Positions 9,592 through 18,835 are shown, numbered from the stretch's first letter. The stretch: 64,000 bases of DNA from DSYU01 sp963827605 (GCA_963827605.1 CAWHBK010000004.1:496001-560000), one strand, 5' to 3'. A program made the numbers and translations. The notes: generated by a model not told the origin, from the letters alone.

Positions 9592-9605
9592 TGGGAGCGC
9601 TCTCA
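9592..9605. promoter_or_regulatory. LacI-type operator candidate
   Basis: TGGGAGCGCTCTCA matches the central-CG palindrome preferred by LacI-family regulators (TGGGAGCGCTCCCA-like). It starts 15 bases upstream of the lacI start codon, which suggests autoregulation. I did not find a second copy upstream of the binding-protein gene. The rest of 9606-9834 is AT-rich and has no gene. Confidence 0.55.
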
Positions 9606-9834
9606 CTCAATCTCATAAAAATTGCCCACCAGGGGCTTTGTTGTGGGTAAATCTCGGGAACCGGTAAAACGATATTTTGGAAATGGCTTTTTATATTGGG
9701 ACGATTATGTTTAATACTACATTAGATATCCGGGAATGTCAATAGCGCCTATTTTTTAATTTCATGGTGAATTGGGAAATTATTGCCCTCAAAATGGCTA
9801 AAACCATTTTCCGATTAGCCAACGGCTTTCTTCT

Positions 9835-10239
9835 ATGCTAAAATATGGGCTAAATACGATATTTTTTGTGAGGTGGAAGCTGACTACTTCGGAAGATCAA
9901 CCGTTTAACCTGGCCCGCAGTGTGGTCACAACGTTGGAAGATAAAAAAGGAGAAGATATTCTCCTGTTAGATATTCAAGACATATCCAGTTTTGCCGATT
10001 ATTTCGTGCTGTGCAGTGGGACGAGCGACCGGATGCTCCAGTCACTGGCAGATGCGGTGATGGAAACGGCAAAAAAAGAGTACCGCGTCATCTCGGCGAC
10101 GGAAGGCCAGCCAATCGACGGCTGGCTGGTGGTCGACCTGGGCGATGTGGTGGTGCACTTGTTTTCGCCCGAGCAGCGCGATTATTACGACCTGGAAAAG
10201 CTCTGGGACCGGGGTAAAGTTTTACTGCGCTTACAGTAA
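9835..10239 (+). CDS. rsfS: Ribosomal silencing factor RsfS
   Basis: Binds ribosomal protein L14 and blocks subunit joining when nutrients are low. The 134-residue product is the usual size (105-135) and carries the family core: DILLLDIQDISSFADYFVLCSG, then RMLQSLADAV, EGQPIDGWLVVDLGDVVVHLF, and REYYDLEKLW-like RDYYDLEKLW. The start is uncertain: ATG 9835 has no clear ribosome-binding site, and GTG 9868 or CTG 9880 would give a shorter, more typical N-terminus. It is a single gene ended by the long hairpin at 10249. Confidence 0.92.
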   Translation: MLKYGLNTIFFVRWKLTTSEDQPFNLARSVVTTLEDKKGEDILLLDIQDISSFADYFVLCSGTSDRMLQSLADAVMETAKKEYRVISATEGQPIDGWLVVDLGDVVVHLFSPEQRDYYDLEKLWDRGKVLLRLQ

Positions 10240-10248
10240 AATATTTTT

Positions 10249-10293
10249 ACAGAATGTGGTTTGCGGCGCGATGCGCCGCAAACCACATTCTGT
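10249..10293. terminator. Bidirectional hairpin terminator, 21-bp stem
   Basis: Perfect 21-bp arms (10249-10269 and 10273-10293) around a 3-nt loop, followed by a T-run on the plus strand and a T-run on the minus strand. It separates the convergent rsfS and ctaA-ctaB genes. Confidence 0.85.
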
Positions 10294-10299
10294 AATTTT

Positions 10300-12129
10300 T
10301 TAAACCAGCACGTCAATGACGAGCGCGAGCATGAGGAAGGCCAGGTACATGCTGGAATAGCGGTACATTTTCCACGCGTCCTTGTTGCCATTGCCTTTGT
10401 AGACCCGCCAGGCCGTGGAGATCAGCCACAGGCCCAGGATGAGGGCGGAGATCAGGTAGACCGTGCCGGCCATGTTCAGGATGGGCATCAGCAAGGTCAG
10501 GGCCACCAGCTCGATGGTATAGATGAGGATCTGTTTGCGAGTGACGGCCTCGCCGCGCACGACGGGCAGCATGGGCACGCGCCCGCGCGCGTAGTCTTTG
10601 CGCCGCACCAGCGCCAATGCCCAAAAATGAGGCGGGGTCCAGAAGAAGATGATGGCGAAGAGGAACAGGGCCGGGACGTTGAGCCCCCCCGTCGCCGCCG
10701 CCCAACCCACCAGGGGCGGGATAGCGCCCGCGCCGCCGCCAATGACGATATTTTGCACCGTGATGTGTTTGAGCCAGATGGAGTAGATCAGCACGTAATA
10801 CACCATCCCGGCCAGGGAGAGCAGCGCGGTGAGCAGGTTGACCGTTCCGGCCAGCAGGAAGAAAGCTGCCAGGCAGGCGCCCAGACCATAGGCTAGACCT
10901 TCGGCGGGCATCAGGCGGCCGTCCGGCAGCGGGCGTTTCGCGGTGCGCTGCATATCCTTATCCGTCTCGCGGTCGATGTACTGGTTGAGGGCCGAGGAAC
11001 CGCCCGCGGCCAACGCGCCGCCCAGCAGGGTCCAGAACGTGAGCGCAATGCTGGGAATGGCCCGCCCGCCCACGACCATGCCCGCATAAGTGGTGACGAG
11101 CAGCAGCAGCACGATGATGGGCTTGGAGAGGATGATAAAGTCCTTGAAGCGCCTCCCCAGAGGCAGGGGCTGGGCAGCTTCGGCGCGTTCATCTTCCACG
11201 GAACGGGCCTCAAACCCGGCGGCGATGACCAAAATCACCTGCGCGGCCCACATCCCGGCGGCCGCGGCGGCGTGCAGGCCCACCAGTTCGGCGGGGAAAC
11301 CGCGGGTCGTGTTTAGCGCGCCGATATAGACCTGGCCAAACAACAGAAGGAAAGACCCGGTCGCGGCAGGCAGCAAAACGGGCTGCGAGCGCTGCGACTT
11401 CCAGGCGGACACAAACTGGCCCCCAATCAGCAGGCCGGCGATCAGCACGGCCAGGCGGTGGGTAAAGGCCAGCCAGGCCAGGCCGGTCTGCGGCAGTCCG
11501 CCGTTACACAACGGCCAGGAGCCACAGGCCGCGCCCGCGTTGGTGACGGTGACCAGCGTGCCGGATACGAGCAGGATAAACAACCCCACCAGCGCCACGC
11601 GGGTGAGGCGCGCAAACGGCGAGCGATACACCAACCGGCCGCTGCGCGCGCTTTCGCGCCGGACGGAATGCCCGCGCAGGTAGAAGAGCGCGACCAGCGC
11701 AGTGGTCACCAGCGCCAGGGCAGCCAGCGCGAGGGCCATGTGGAGCGGCGCCCAACCCGGCGCGCTTCCCGCCAGGACCACCTGCCCGCCCAGGGCCGAC
11801 TCGAGCAGCATCAGGGCGGCGGCTCCAGCCAGCGGGCGGAAGACCCACAACGCGCTGCGGTAGCGCAGCGCGGCCCACACAGCCGCGGCGGCGGTCAACA
11901 GACCGGCCAGCAAGGCGAAAGCGCGGTGCGCGTACTGCACCCCGAGCGGCTCGGCCAGGCTTACCCCGGCGGGCAGGCGGAACTGGCCGTAACAGGTGGG
12001 CCAGTCCGGGCAGGCCTGGGCCGCGTCCATCACCCGCACGGCATTACCCGCAACCATGAGCAGGAAGGTTGTGACCGCTGCGGCCAGGACGAGCGCGAGA
12101 AATCGTTTGTCAAACCGGTAAGATGGCAT
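10300..12129 (-). CDS. Fused heme A synthase / heme O synthase (CtaA-CtaB)
   Basis: 609-residue membrane protein making heme A for the oxidase encoded upstream. Residues about 1-300 are a COX15/CtaA domain with paired histidines (QYAHRAFALLAGLL, PLHMALALAALAL, AFTHRLAVLIAGLL, GLHAAAAAGMWA). Residues about 325-609 are a UbiA-type protoheme IX farnesyltransferase with NQYIDRETDKDMQRTAKRPL and the second Asp motif in the YARGRVPMLPVV region. The start ATG 12129 has GGGGTG upstream; an apparent extension of 173 codons is non-coding repeat sequence. Both enzymes act in sequence (heme b to O to A), so fusion makes functional sense. It is the last gene of the leftward oxidase block. Confidence 0.93.
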   Translation of the reverse strand: MPSYRFDKRFLALVLAAAVTTFLLMVAGNAVRVMDAAQACPDWPTCYGQFRLPAGVSLAEPLGVQYAHRAFALLAGLLTAAAAVWAALRYRSALWVFRPLAGAAALMLLESALGGQVVLAGSAPGWAPLHMALALAALALVTTALVALFYLRGHSVRRESARSGRLVYRSPFARLTRVALVGLFILLVSGTLVTVTNAGAACGSWPLCNGGLPQTGLAWLAFTHRLAVLIAGLLIGGQFVSAWKSQRSQPVLLPAATGSFLLLFGQVYIGALNTTRGFPAELVGLHAAAAAGMWAAQVILVIAAGFEARSVEDERAEAAQPLPLGRRFKDFIILSKPIIVLLLLVTTYAGMVVGGRAIPSIALTFWTLLGGALAAGGSSALNQYIDRETDKDMQRTAKRPLPDGRLMPAEGLAYGLGACLAAFFLLAGTVNLLTALLSLAGMVYYVLIYSIWLKHITVQNIVIGGGAGAIPPLVGWAAATGGLNVPALFLFAIIFFWTPPHFWALALVRRKDYARGRVPMLPVVRGEAVTRKQILIYTIELVALTLLMPILNMAGTVYLISALILGLWLISTAWRVYKGNGNKDAWKMYRYSSMYLAFLMLALVIDVLV

Positions 12130-12229
12130 AGTTTTCACCCCAATTTCGAATAATACGACGCAGGAAGACAAGGTGAGGGCAAAAATCGTCCCAGAAGCCT
12201 CAAAGGCGCCTTTCTTGTAGCGCGGCTGT

Positions 12230-12546
12230 GGACGACAGGAGGCGTCTTTTCTTGTAGGGCGGCCATCCCTGGCCGCCGTCTGCTGGTGATGAACAGGCAA
12301 GATGGCGGGCAAGGATACCGCGGAACGGTAGTTCCGAGCGGAACAGGTTTTCCGCCACACGGGAAGAAGCAGTGTAGCGAATAGGGAAACCGCTTTTCTT
12401 GTAGGGCGGCTATCCCTAGCCGCCGTCTTGTAGGAACGGTCAGGCAAGATGGCGGGCAGGGATGCCCGCCCTACAAATAAGGCCGCTGTTTTCCAGGGAT
12501 GGTCAGGCAAGACGGCGGGCAAGGATACCGCGGAACAGTAGTTCCG
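12230..12546. repeat. Dispersed palindromic repeat cluster
   Basis: This 420-bp gene-free gap holds several related units. A TAGGGCGGCCATCCCTGGCC-type palindrome recurs at about 12255, 12402 and, inverted, 12449-12476. A direct repeat of about 40 bp (GGCGGGCAAGGATACCGCGG core) occurs at about 12303 and 12513, each containing GGAAC-(A/G)GTA-GTTCC (12322-12335, 12532-12545). The same motifs recur at 36257 and 50810-50899. They lie only between genes and look like a REP- or MITE-like family. Confidence 0.8.
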
Positions 12547-12548
12547 AA

Positions 12549-13343
12549 TCATGCTGTTTTCTCCCCGCCCGGCCGGCGTCCATCGCTCAACTGTTTCTTG
12601 ACGAAATACGGATACCCCAGGCCCAGCACGGCGGCAAAGGAGAACCACTGAATGGCATAACCCATGTGCGGGCCTTCGCTCAGGTCCGGCAGGTCGCTGG
12701 CGGGGACGGGAGCATTTGGATCGGCGCCGCCGGTTTGGGCCGGGGCGGGAGAAACCTCAACGTACACCGGCAGGAGCGGATAGGGCAGTTGGGACTGCAG
12801 CCGGGATAAATTGACCGTGTTCCAGGCGTCCAGGCGGGTCTGGCCAGGGGCCAGAGTGGGGTCGGGCACGCCAAAATAGCGCGGCACATACGGCAGGCGC
12901 AGAATGCCCCGCACGGTCACCGGGCCGGGCTGGGCGTATTGGGCCAGACCGGCAGGCTGGCCGGTCTGGCCCGGCTGCATGGGGATAAAACCCCGGTCGA
13001 CCAGCACAGCCGGATGGCTGCCGTCGATGACCAGCGGGGTGAGCAGGTGATAACCAGGCACATTCCCGTTCACCTGGTTGCGCAAGACCACCTCGTTTTG
13101 CGTGTCATAGACCCCGCGGACGGTGACCGTGCGGTATTCCATGCCCGTAAGGTCGTCAGCGGGCAGCGCCTGGTTGAGGTCCAGCGGCGCGGCGTTGATT
13201 TGCGCTTCCACGCGCGCGTTGAAGGCGCGGCGCTGCTCCAGGCGGTCGAGCTGCCAGAACCCCAGGCGGACCATGACGCCTACGGCCGCAATGACCAGCA
13301 GGGTGGTGATGATCCAACGCGGGGTTATGAAAGCATTCTTCAT
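12549..13343 (-). CDS. SURF1 family cytochrome oxidase assembly protein
   Basis: 264-residue membrane protein that helps insert heme A into oxidase subunit I. One N-terminal transmembrane helix is followed by GFWQLDRLEQRRAFN, the conserved YRTVTVRGVYD, a long loop with VDRGFIPM, and a C-terminal helix containing MGYAIQWFSFAAVLGLGY, the family's hallmark ending. I chose ATG 13343, which gives the typical SURF1 length and N-terminal helix; the open frame extends 114 codons further without similarity. It lies in the oxidase block between the cupredoxin-like gene and ctaA-ctaB. Confidence 0.92.
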   Translation of the reverse strand: MKNAFITPRWIITTLLVIAAVGVMVRLGFWQLDRLEQRRAFNARVEAQINAAPLDLNQALPADDLTGMEYRTVTVRGVYDTQNEVVLRNQVNGNVPGYHLLTPLVIDGSHPAVLVDRGFIPMQPGQTGQPAGLAQYAQPGPVTVRGILRLPYVPRYFGVPDPTLAPGQTRLDAWNTVNLSRLQSQLPYPLLPVYVEVSPAPAQTGGADPNAPVPASDLPDLSEGPHMGYAIQWFSFAAVLGLGYPYFVKKQLSDGRRPGGEKTA

Positions 13344-13457
13344 CCGTTCATTGCCTTTCCAGAAAAAACGGCGGTCGAGGAGATCGTTTTCGCTCCTTTC
13401 GCCGCCGGGCTGTTGTCTTGGCTGGTTGCACCTATGTCCCGTTTCTTCCCCGGCAGT

Positions 13458-13488
13458 CGATCCGCGGCCGCTGCAAAGCCGCGGATCG
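13458..13488. repeat. Intergenic hairpin in a 338-bp gap
   Basis: 11-bp perfect arms CGATCCGCGGC / GCCGCGGATCG with a 9-nt loop. The surrounding gap 13344-13681 has no supported gene on either strand. The hairpin may separate transcription of surf1 from the upstream cox genes, but there is no T-run. Confidence 0.5.
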
Positions 13489-13681
13489 CTGCGCTCAGGA
13501 GGAGGAGAACGTACCGAACGTACCTTGAACCTTGTGTGACTTTCTACCGATAACCTTGTGTGTCTACCAGTAATTTCGTTCGCTTTCTTACAGGTATTAT
13601 ACGGGCGCGCGGATGCGCTTTCATCCCTCGCGGGGTCGTATGCTTGGGCGATGTTGGGAAAGAAAATGGGTGATCCCCCGA

Positions 13682-14206
13682 TCACCCATTGACCTGCGTG
13701 TCAGCTTTCTTCTTGCCCGGCAGCAGATAACTATAGACCGCCAGCATCATCCCGGTCGGCAGGCCGATGGCCAGCATGCCCATAAAACGCGTGCCAGAAG
13801 TGACGCGGGGAAGCACGGTCAGGCCGATGGTTTTGTCTGGTTTAAAGGAGCAGTTGTAGGAATAACTGTTGGCCGTGTCGAGCGTGAGCACGCTGGAAGT
13901 GCCCGCCGGGACGAACAGCGGCCCCATCTGGTGAGCCACGTTGTCTTCGTTCTTGACCACCAGGATGTCGCCTTCCACAAAGGTCAGGCTGACGGGTAGG
14001 GAGGCGTTATATACGCCCTGCTCCACCTGTTTGGCAGTGCCGTACGGGATGACCAGGTTGATGCGCTGCGGCTCGCGCTGGGCGGCTTCTTTGTCTGGGG
14101 TAAAGGTATAGGAGACTTCGCTGAGCAGCCAGCCGAAAAGCATACCCACGGCCACGCCGATGGAGACGCGCAGGAAGAAGTCGGCGAAACGGGATTTCAG
14201 GAACAT
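13682..14206 (-). CDS. Membrane-anchored cupredoxin-like protein of the oxidase operon
   Basis: 174 residues: an N-terminal transmembrane helix (about 12-30), an extracytoplasmic beta-rich domain and a C-terminal helix (about 145-165). Part of the middle resembles a cupredoxin: a V(A)HQMGPLFVPAG strand with a His, then YSYNCSFKPDKTIG with a Cys. The second His and the Met ligand expected after the Cys are not seen. It is therefore either a divergent copper carrier or a fold without copper. It sits between sco and surf1, both oxidase assembly genes, which supports a role in copper delivery or complex assembly. Confidence 0.6.
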   Translation of the reverse strand: MFLKSRFADFFLRVSIGVAVGMLFGWLLSEVSYTFTPDKEAAQREPQRINLVIPYGTAKQVEQGVYNASLPVSLTFVEGDILVVKNEDNVAHQMGPLFVPAGTSSVLTLDTANSYSYNCSFKPDKTIGLTVLPRVTSGTRFMGMLAIGLPTGMMLAVYSYLLPGKKKADTQVNG

Positions 14207-14256
14207 GATTCTGCCTTTCTACAAGAGTGCGGTGCGCAGGCCAGAGAAAAACGAGG

Positions 14257-14871
14257 TCATTTGAGCAGCTGGCGCACATCTTGAAGGATATCGTCGACCG
14301 GGGTGCCGTAGGAATAGGTGAGGCGCAGGTTTCCGGCGGGGTCGATCAGGTAGACCTGGGAGGAATGTTCGACGTCATAGCTCCCGTGACTGTCACCCCC
14401 GGCGGGGGCATTCTCGGAGTGAATGATATTGCGGTAGACTCCGAAGGCTTTCCAGACCGGGTCGAGCTGCTGCTCGGTTCCGGAAAGACCGGCGAAGGCC
14501 GGATCGAAGCCGTTCGCGTATTGGCTGGCGACCTGGGGCGTATCGCGGGCGGGGTCGACGGTGATAAAGACAAATTTCACCCGGCCGGCATCTTTGCCCA
14601 GGCGCTGTTGGATCTGCTTGAAACTGGCCAGGGTGGTGGGGCATACGTCCTGGCAGTTCGTGAAGCCAAAGAAGAGCAGCACCGCGCTGCCGCGCTGGTC
14701 CGCCAGGCGGAACTCGCTCGCGGGCCCGCTGGGCAGGCGGAAATCATAAACCGGGTAAGGTTCCTGGATGACCGAGCCATGGAAGCTGTACGGCCGTGAA
14801 AAGACGACCGCCGCGGCCAGCAGCAGTCCCGCAAGCAGGCCCAGACCGGTCAAAACCAGATACCGTCGCAT
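14257..14871 (-). CDS. SCO1/SenC family copper chaperone
   Basis: 204-residue membrane-anchored thioredoxin-fold protein that delivers copper to the CuA site of oxidase subunit II. One transmembrane helix (about 5-24), then FFGFTNCQDVCPTT with the copper-binding Cys73 and Cys77, FITVDPARDTP, and the third ligand His169 in YDVEHSSQVYLID. ATG 14871 has a good GGGAGG site ten bases upstream. It lies downstream of ctaE in the same orientation. Confidence 0.95.
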   Translation of the reverse strand: MRRYLVLTGLGLLAGLLLAAAVVFSRPYSFHGSVIQEPYPVYDFRLPSGPASEFRLADQRGSAVLLFFGFTNCQDVCPTTLASFKQIQQRLGKDAGRVKFVFITVDPARDTPQVASQYANGFDPAFAGLSGTEQQLDPVWKAFGVYRNIIHSENAPAGGDSHGSYDVEHSSQVYLIDPAGNLRLTYSYGTPVDDILQDVRQLLK

Positions 14872-14932
14872 GCTCAAACCTCCCTTTTCGGATGGGGCTG
14901 GCGCGGTTGCTTTCACGCCAGTCCCACCACAA

Positions 14933-15568
14933 CTAAAGAATACCAATCAGGTACAGCGCCGGGTAGTAGAAAATCCACACCAGGTCGACGAAATGCCAGT
15001 AATTGGCAACCGCTTCCACGCCCCAGTGCCGCTCGGCGGTGTATTTTCCGCGCCGGCCGTTGCGCAGGATGATGCTCAGGAAGATGACGCCGGAAAGAAC
15101 GTGGAAAGCATGCATGCCGGTCATCATGTAGAATACCGCGCCGGCCGGGCCGTCGGATGGGCCAAAGGGCGCCAGCTGCCACTCGACGCCGACCACACCC
15201 GCCAGGAACAGGATCCCCAGCAGCATCGTGAGGATCATGTTGATCGTAAACCCGCGCCGGTTGCCCCGCGAAATTTGCACTTCGGCCCGGTTCATAAAGA
15301 AGCTGGAAACGAGCAGCACGGAGGTAACCACCAGGCCGAGCACCTGCGACAGCTCAGGGCGGTGGAAACCCAGCAGGTAGAAGCGGGCAACCATCAGGCC
15401 GCCAAAGACAAAGCCGTCCGAGATGAAGAACAGCCACAGGCCCAGGCGGTTGGTGCCGGTGCGGTAGGCGTAACGCTGCTCAGGGTGAGCCGTTTCGCCA
15501 TGTCCTTTTACCGGCTCAACATAGGCGGCTTTGGCCGCGGAACTTTTTGGAAAGGATTGGGCGCTCAT
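14933..15568 (-). CDS. ctaE: Cytochrome c oxidase subunit III
   Basis: 211-residue five-helix form of subunit III. It contains RLGLWLFFISDGFVFGGL, GFHRPELSQ, the conserved FYMMTGMHAFHVLSGV, and WHFVDLVWIFYYPALYLIG at the end. It is a structural subunit of the proton-pumping oxidase. Its start overlaps the ctaF stop by four bases, indicating translational coupling. Confidence 0.95.
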   Translation of the reverse strand: MSAQSFPKSSAAKAAYVEPVKGHGETAHPEQRYAYRTGTNRLGLWLFFISDGFVFGGLMVARFYLLGFHRPELSQVLGLVVTSVLLVSSFFMNRAEVQISRGNRRGFTINMILTMLLGILFLAGVVGVEWQLAPFGPSDGPAGAVFYMMTGMHAFHVLSGVIFLSIILRNGRRGKYTAERHWGVEAVANYWHFVDLVWIFYYPALYLIGIL

Positions 15569-15774
15569 TCGTGCTCTCCTTCAGACTCAGACTTGAAAAG
15601 GCGCGGCAGGTGCATAAAGTACCAGAGTACCAGCCCGGCCTTGGCCAGGGCGATGATCACCAGGAAAACCACGGCAGACAACCCCAGGCCAGCGAGCATA
15701 AATTCGATCGCGGTGAGCACAGCCAGGATTGCGAAGACGACGATACCGCGAGTCAGTGGATTCAGTTTGTTCAT
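15565..15774 (-). CDS. ctaF: Cytochrome c oxidase subunit IV (prokaryotic type)
   Basis: 69-residue protein with two transmembrane helices (about 8-28 and 33-53) separated by a short turn, then LVLWYFMHLPRLF, a motif typical of COX4-pro/CtaF. It lies between ctaD and ctaE in the usual caa3 order and overlaps ctaE. Small accessory subunit for complex stability. Confidence 0.88.
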   Translation of the reverse strand: MNKLNPLTRGIVVFAILAVLTAIEFMLAGLGLSAVVFLVIIALAKAGLVLWYFMHLPRLFKSESEGEHE

Positions 15775-15791
15775 TGTTTCGGACCTCTTTC

Positions 15792-17687
15792 TTAATCGCC
15801 TGACTGAGCAGGCGCGCCTGTCTGAGCAGGCGTCACCGGCGCGGAAGACAGCGCGGGCAGGCTGTCGCCAATGACCACATAGGGTTCGGACTCCCCATAG
15901 TCATACGGGTCGCCGACGACGCGCAGCGGGACGAGGTAGTTGTGCATCGGCGCGGGGGACGGCACCTGCCATTCAGGCGAGCGCGACTCCCAGATATTGC
16001 CAGTGGCTTCTTCACCCACGCGCAGGCTGCGCACCAGGTTGACCAGGAAAAGGGCGATAGAGATGGCAATCAGGAAACCGGCGATGGTGATGATAACGTG
16101 ATCGGTCTGGATACCCAGGGTCGGATCGTAGTCGGCGATGCGGCGGCGCATGCCGTGCAGGCCAATCCACATCTGCACAAAGCTCATCACGAAAAAGGAG
16201 GGGAACATCAGCCAGAAGTGCCATTTTCCCAGTTTCTCATTCAGACGGCGGCCGGTGGCTTTGGGGAACCAGTAATACAGGGCCGCGAAGAAGGGGAAGA
16301 CGTAGCCGCCGAACATGGTGGCGTGGAAGTGACCCACGACGAAGTAGGTATCGGTCATGTGCAGGTCGGAGGCGACAATGCCCAGTGGAGGCCCGGTGAG
16401 CCCCCCGGTGAGGAAGACGATCAGCGCGCCGGTGACGAACAGCATCGGGGTTTCAAAGCGCAGGTCGCCCATCCACATGGTAGCCGTCCAGGAAAAGACT
16501 TTTACCCCGGTGGGCACGGCGACCAGCAGCGTGCTGTACATAAAAGGCACGCGCAGGTATTCTTCCATGCCGGCGGCGAACATGTGGTGGCCCCAGACGA
16601 GGAAACCGATCACGGCGATGCCGATGGAAGAGAGCGCGATGAATTTGTAGCCAAAGAGCGGCTTGCGCGTGAAGACGGGCAGCAGCTCGCTGATCACGCC
16701 AAAGCCGGGCAGCACAAAGACATACACGGCGGGGTGCGAGTAGAACCAGAACAGGTGCTGGAACAGGATCGGGTTGCCGCCGCCGGCCGGGTCAAAGAAG
16801 GGCATTTTGAGCAGGCGCTCGAACATAACGAGCTGGAAGGACAGACCGATCAACTGGGTGGCGGTGAGGGTAACGATCGAGGTAGCCAGGATGGCCCAGA
16901 CCATGATCGGCATTTTGAAGAAGGTCATGCCCTGGGCGCGCTCGCGCAGGGTTGTGGCGATCAGGTTGAGGCCGCCCAGTACCGACGACCAGCCGATGAT
17001 GAACACGCCCAGGAAGAACATCTGGATGCCCATCGGGCCGCGCACGGAGAGGGGCGGGTAGCCGGTCCAACCGGTTTCAAAACCGCCCAGGGGCATGCTC
17101 AGCAGCACCAGCATGGCGCCGGGGACGGCCAGCCAGAAGGCGAAAGCGTTCAGGCGGGGGAAGGCCATATCGCGCGCGCCGATCAGCAGCGGTACGGTGT
17201 AGTTGCCCAGACCCGCGCCGCCCAGCAGCATCGAGGCGATCAGGACAATACCGTGCAGGCCGATGAGGGTGTTGAACTGGATCATGCTAAGGAACTGCAT
17301 GCCTGTCTGGGACAGCTCGGTGCGGAAGATCAGCGCGAAGCTGCCGCCCACCACCAGCAGGACCAGCGAGAGCACGATGTACTGGACGCCAATGACCTTG
17401 TGGTCATAGCTGACGCCCAGGTAGCGCCGCCAACCGGCCGGCTCCTCCACTTCGTCAGGCTGGGGCGTTTCCTCGCCCTTGGCCCATTGGAACCAGTCGG
17501 TGAAGGCGCCAATCCCGGCCATAAAGGCCAGCGCGCCCACCAGACCGCCAAACACCCAGGCCGGTTCGGACCAGCCGTTGAGACCCAGCACGGCGCGCAG
17601 GCCCATAAACAGGCCAAAGCCCACCGCCGTGCCCAGGATCTGCCAGACCAGGCCGCGAACCAAACCGATGGAATTGATTTTTTTCAT
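15792..17687 (-). CDS. ctaD: Cytochrome c oxidase subunit I, A2-type
   Basis: 631-residue catalytic subunit. Heme ligands lie in LIGLHGIVLIASML and VGHFHATMFGG; CuB ligands lie in FWFYSHPAVYVFVLPGFG (His cross-linked to Tyr) and WGHHMFAAGM. The helix-VI motif is YSHPAV, with no Glu, which marks the A2 subtype of heme-copper oxidases. Compared with standard subunit I there is an N-terminal extension of about 110 residues with two extra helices before YLGVSYDHKVIGVQYI. The gene lies between ctaC and ctaF and ends in a short hydrophilic tail. Confidence 0.97.
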   Translation of the reverse strand: MKKINSIGLVRGLVWQILGTAVGFGLFMGLRAVLGLNGWSEPAWVFGGLVGALAFMAGIGAFTDWFQWAKGEETPQPDEVEEPAGWRRYLGVSYDHKVIGVQYIVLSLVLLVVGGSFALIFRTELSQTGMQFLSMIQFNTLIGLHGIVLIASMLLGGAGLGNYTVPLLIGARDMAFPRLNAFAFWLAVPGAMLVLLSMPLGGFETGWTGYPPLSVRGPMGIQMFFLGVFIIGWSSVLGGLNLIATTLRERAQGMTFFKMPIMVWAILATSIVTLTATQLIGLSFQLVMFERLLKMPFFDPAGGGNPILFQHLFWFYSHPAVYVFVLPGFGVISELLPVFTRKPLFGYKFIALSSIGIAVIGFLVWGHHMFAAGMEEYLRVPFMYSTLLVAVPTGVKVFSWTATMWMGDLRFETPMLFVTGALIVFLTGGLTGPPLGIVASDLHMTDTYFVVGHFHATMFGGYVFPFFAALYYWFPKATGRRLNEKLGKWHFWLMFPSFFVMSFVQMWIGLHGMRRRIADYDPTLGIQTDHVIITIAGFLIAISIALFLVNLVRSLRVGEEATGNIWESRSPEWQVPSPAPMHNYLVPLRVVGDPYDYGESEPYVVIGDSLPALSSAPVTPAQTGAPAQSGD

Positions 17688-17706
17688 ACGTACTCCTGTG
17701 AGGAAG

Positions 17707-17760
17707 TTGTCAGGGAACAGTGATCAGTGATCCGTTCTCAGGGATGAGGAAGAAACCTCA
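17707..17760. repeat. CAGTGATCAGTGA-type repeat between ctaC and ctaD
   Basis: Contains CAGGGAACAGTGATCAGTGA followed by TTCTCAGGGATGAGG. Related sequence occurs at 23860-23965 and, inside a coding region, at about 37911-37957. Confidence 0.55.
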
Positions 17761-17777
17761 TCCCTGCCAGCGAAGGG

Positions 17778-18835
17778 CTACTTGAGGGTTTTGATGTACT
17801 CGATGATGTCCTTGAGCTGGTCGTCGGTGAGTTGGCTCCCGTAGTTTTTTGGCATGATGCCGGGGGCGAAGCCCTGGGGAACTTTCTTGTCCGGATCCAC
17901 AATCGACTCGTGCAGATAAGCATCGTCAGAAGTGACGGTGGAGCCGTCGGTCAGGGGTACCTGCGCACCAGCCAGACCTTTCCAGGTGGGGCCAACCGTC
18001 TTGGAACCATCAATGCTGTGGCAACCGGTGCAGCCGGTATTTTGGGCCAGGGCCTGGCCTCGTTCCGCCGGGTTGGCGCTGGCGTTGGCATTGGCAGTTT
18101 TAGCCATCTCCGCAATCCAGTCATCAAAACCGGTCTGCGTAGTTACCATCACGAGACCTTCCATGCCCGCATGATTAAGACCGCACATTTCCGCGCAGCG
18201 CACCGTATAATATCCAATCCGGTTGGGGGTGATCCGCAGCTCTTTCACCAGGTTCTCACCCGGCAGAACATCCTGCTTGACGCGGAACTCGGGTACCCAG
18301 AAGGAATGGATCACATCGCGCGAGGATAACAGCAGGCGCACCTGGCGGTTCACCGGGAGAACCAGCCGGTTGGTGATGACCCCGCTGTCCGTGTACTGGT
18401 AGGACCAGCCCCACTGGAACGCGGTTACCTTCACTTCCAGCGCGGCGGGGTCGGCTTTCCGGATCTGGCCAAGATCGCGCGCGCCCAGGAAGGACAGGAA
18501 AATGACGGTGGCCAGGGGCACAACCGTCCAGGCGACTTCCAGGCCGTTGGAGCCTTTCATGTGCGCGCCGGGCGCGGCGGATGCTTCCGTGATCGCGGCG
18601 CCGAACGCGCGGCGTCAGAACGCCGGGCGCGGAAAACAACGACGCTGTAAACGATGAAGACGCTGATGAGGGAAAAAAGAAAGGCGATCATCCAGACTTG
18701 CAGGCCGATCATCTGGTCAATCGGAACGGCTTGCGTGCTGGCCTCAACAGGCATCAGGCCGATCACACTCAAGACAAATCCGATGACCAGAGTCAGGATG
18801 ATGGTCAGGATGCCTGCGGTAATATAATGCTTCAT
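17778..18835 (-). CDS. ctaC: Cytochrome c oxidase subunit II with fused cytochrome c (caa3), one frameshift
   Basis: Accepts electrons and passes them to subunit I. ATG 18835 follows GAGGAG; two transmembrane helices lie at the start and around LEVAWTVVPLATVIFLSFLG. CuA ligands are His in DVIHSFWVPEF and Cys, Cys, His, Met in RCAEMCGLNHAGM. A C-terminal class I cytochrome c domain shows GCTGCHSIDG and IMPKNY. Around 18590 the frame shifts: the first frame ends in SRKHPPRPART, while the other frame reads ITEASAAPGAHMKGSNGLEVAWT. The total of 1058 bases fits loss of one base. All functional residues survive on both sides, so a sequence error is more likely than a pseudogene. The upstream frame is also open into the preceding gene. 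Confidence 0.9.

Noticed and set aside
12130..12648. N-terminal extension of 173 codons on CtaA-CtaB
   Set aside because: It is made of intergenic repeats, and ATG 12129 has a ribosome-binding site and begins the first CtaA helix.
15942..17723. Open frame of 593 codons on the plus strand opposite ctaD
   Set aside because: It is the antisense of a gene with every oxidase motif, is low-complexity (His/Gln/Glu/Gly-rich), and has no ribosome-binding site; such frames arise from GC-biased codon use.
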